Source of the DNA: Reclinomonas americana ATCC 50394
Lineage: Eukaryota; Jakobida; Jakobea; Jakobida
DNA: 64,000 nucleotides
Direction of reading: 5' to 3'
NCBI GenBank assembly: GCA_048213135.1
Contig: PS015010.1
Coordinates: 1 to 64,000 of the forward strand
Below, in pieces: positions 62,309-64,000 of this stretch. The notes under the pieces are model-generated. The model saw only the letters and a list, made by a program, of their open reading frames with translations, had not been told where the DNA came from and did not search any database. Within the stretch, counting starts at the first letter, position 1. The number at the start of each line of letters is the position of its first letter. Made by a program: the position numbers and the translations under genes.

Positions 62309-64000
62309 TTATTCAACATTCACCCTTATCCCTTCGCTGTGGCTGCTGAATTCAGGAGCGTACATGCACTGTATGCTGCTGATGCCATTGCTGAAGTTTC
62401 CTTTATGGGTAACAAACACAGGGTATTCAAAAACATAGGTGCCACGGGGCAACCAGCTGAAAAAGAAATTGGTGCTGGCGTCTTTGGTGCTTTCGTAGTA
62501 ACCCAGTCCGCCCTGCCATTTATACTCGCTGAGTATGTTCACCGGTTCCATGCAGGCAGCACGCATATCTTTCATATGTACATATTCCATGTCGCGGTCA
62601 ACACGCAGTTCAATGCGTACTTTCACTTTGTCACCTACTTTCAGCTGGGCGCCGTCACCAACAGGTGTCAGTACCGGGCCTTTGTCGCTGTTTTTCTCCA
62701 CGAACAATTTTTTGCTCAGTTTGAGTGGTGTTTCTGCTGCGGTGATCTTATCCAGGTCCTCAAAATACTGCCAGTACACGGCGCCCCATGAAGTGGTGCC
62801 GGGCAAAGCGGTTTTCCCGGAAAGCGGTTGAACCGATACACTGATATTGCCCATCGTGGGTTTCACCTGTTCGCCTTTGATACTTTTCTTGAAATATCCT
62901 GTACCCGCTTCAACGGTATTCTCATCTCCTTTGATGATGGTGCCACCGAGGTTTACGGTAACGGTCTTTTCTTCCGCCAGCCAGTTGCTGCCACCTAACA
63001 GGAAGGCGTAACAGGCTTCAGCTGTGGCTTTGGTGGTTTTCCAGTTCTGCGTCTGCTTTTGTTTCAGCAGCCAGGTCTTCATGTCATCTACTGTTGCGGT
63101 ATTTTTTTCAATGTCTGCAAAAGCTTCAATCATCATGGCCTGTGATTCAACAGGTGCCTGGTACCAGTAATAACCGCCGCCGCTGGCCCAATCTTTCCAG
63201 TACATGCCCATCTCTTCCTTGCTGATGGAGTTTTCCCGCAGTGATTTCAGGATGTTTTTTGGTGTTTGTGCATCGCCGCCCCTGTGCAGGGCAAGAGCGA
63301 TCATGGCCTGCATATACTTGCTTTGGCTGAGCCAGTATTTTTTGGCCTGCCCGGTGTAATAATTGTAAGCCGTAGTTGCGGAAGCTTCAACTTTATACTC
63401 GCTGAAGAAACTGCGCATATACAGGTACTGGATAGCGGTATAACTGAGGTGGTTGTCCGCCAGTTTGGATTTGTACTTAATTAAGTTATCGTACTCTTCT
63501 TTTATTTTTTTGTCGAGATAAGGAACGCCTTTATCTACCACGCTCTTCACCTGTGTATACCTGTCGCCGGTCAGTGCATTCAGTTTGCGCAGGTGACCAA
63601 TGCCGGTGATGATGTACTGTGTAATATAACGGTCGTCAGGCCCGCCGCGGAACCAGGTGAAACCGCCATTACTGCTTTGCATTTCCCGCAGCTTGTTGAA
63701 GGCTTTCATGGTTTCGTTACTCATCTTCACCATATCAAACAACAGGGCGATGTTTTTCTTTTGCTGGTTCTCATTCTGCGCAGCCAGTACCCAGGGTGTT
63801 TCTTCCAGCAGGGCTGATTTCAGTGCCTGGTTTTTTTCCAGGTTGCTTTGCAGCGCGGCGGTGTCCAGCGTTTTCCAGCGGTCGAATACAGCTTTGATCT
63901 TAGGTGTGCTGTTGCTGATGAAGGTTGCCAGTGTGTTGGCATAATACCTGTTGAAGGTCTGCTCGGCGCATTCATACGGGTATTCCATCAGGTAGGGCAG
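62309..64000 (-). CDS. Alpha-2-macroglobulin-like protein, C-terminal part
   Basis: The frame is open through the right edge, so the N-terminal part lies outside; the internal Met at 63988 is not the start. About 563 residues are visible. The sequence YPYECAEQTFNRYY carries a CxEQ thioester motif, as in bacterial alpha-2-macroglobulins that trap proteases covalently. The helical thioester domain follows (MQSSNGGFTWFRGGPDDRYIT, WASGGGYYWYQAPVESQA), then the receptor-like beta domain ending YAPEFSSHSEGIRVNVE. In Bacteroidota these are large periplasmic or surface lipoproteins, often beside a penicillin-binding protein 1C gene, which cannot be seen here. Confidence 0.88.
   Translation of the reverse strand: MPYLMEYPYECAEQTFNRYYANTLATFISNSTPKIKAVFDRWKTLDTAALQSNLEKNQALKSALLEETPWVLAAQNENQQKKNIALLFDMVKMSNETMKAFNKLREMQSSNGGFTWFRGGPDDRYITQYIITGIGHLRKLNALTGDRYTQVKSVVDKGVPYLDKKIKEEYDNLIKYKSKLADNHLSYTAIQYLYMRSFFSEYKVEASATTAYNYYTGQAKKYWLSQSKYMQAMIALALHRGGDAQTPKNILKSLRENSISKEEMGMYWKDWASGGGYYWYQAPVESQAMMIEAFADIEKNTATVDDMKTWLLKQKQTQNWKTTKATAEACYAFLLGGSNWLAEEKTVTVNLGGTIIKGDENTVEAGTGYFKKSIKGEQVKPTMGNISVSVQPLSGKTALPGTTSWGAVYWQYFEDLDKITAAETPLKLSKKLFVEKNSDKGPVLTPVGDGAQLKVGDKVKVRIELRVDRDMEYVHMKDMRAACMEPVNILSEYKWQGGLGYYESTKDASTNFFFSWLPRGTYVFEYPVFVTHKGNFSNGISSIQCMYAPEFSSHSEGIRVNVE

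Overview
The window is a scaffold piece (one 20-N gap at 5836-5855) from a member of the Bacteroidota, most likely a Chitinophagaceae relative. The evidence is three or four secreted proteins with C-terminal YPNP-type T9SS sorting domains, Bacteroidota -7 boxes (TAnnTTTG: 37250-37257, 34268-34275, 55213-55220, 55304-55311), lipoproteins, a DUF6089-type outer-membrane barrel, group III truncated haemoglobin, and start sites without clear Shine-Dalgarno sequences. The family-level placement is inference. I saw no tRNA, rRNA, CRISPR array, transposase, integrase or prophage structural gene.

Layout. 1-6.2 kb: T9SS surface proteins, including a DUF285/BspA-type protein with nine exact 75-bp repeats, whose 3' end is about 96% identical to the partial gene at the left edge. 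6.2-9.4 kb (minus): a secreted CBM9-like/esterase fusion and a DUF1624 membrane acyltransferase. 9.4-10 kb: a gene-free stretch holding broken coding remnants.

10.0-31.5 kb (plus) is the most unusual part. Nine tightly packed genes encode a ComEC-like metallo-hydrolase, a 1539-residue DUF6603-like protein, three conserved proteins of unknown function (548, 314 and 1426 residues), a FISUMP-tailed protein, a two-domain glycosyltransferase and two paralogous glycine-rich GGxGGx proteins. After a terminator comes a cholesterol-oxidase-type flavoenzyme. None of these proteins has a visible signal peptide or T9SS tail. Junctions of 10, 10, 3, -1, 55, 12, 15 and 61 nt indicate one transcription unit. 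I know of no described function for this set and regard it as the best candidate for an undescribed system.

31.6-47.7 kb is mostly housekeeping: a PHP-domain T9SS protein, a TRIC-type channel, a methionine/homoserine operon (cystathionine gamma-synthase then homoserine dehydrogenase) behind a clear SAM-I riboswitch with its own promoter and terminator, uvrA, a candidate 6S-like structured RNA (about 41.83-41.99 kb), a DUF6089 barrel, a GNAT enzyme, truncated haemoglobin, rarA, a protein with a YkuD-like motif, and a lipoprotein hydrolase. 47.8-53.3 kb: an ABC exporter, two divergently transcribed paralogous glycosyltransferases, a methyltransferase-like protein and a membrane protein.

55.2-62.3 kb: aspS is transcribed away from a seven-gene plus-strand operon linking a SpeD-like pyruvoyl decarboxylase (Cys to Ser at the usual catalytic position), a DUF4178 zinc-ribbon membrane protein, a 55-residue membrane peptide, a minimal DUF350 protein, a membrane-fused spermidine-synthase-like enzyme, a Tat/lipoprotein FAD oxidoreductase and a multipass membrane protein. 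Together they suggest a membrane-linked polyamine or aminopropyl chemistry. The window ends inside an alpha-2-macroglobulin-like gene on the minus strand.
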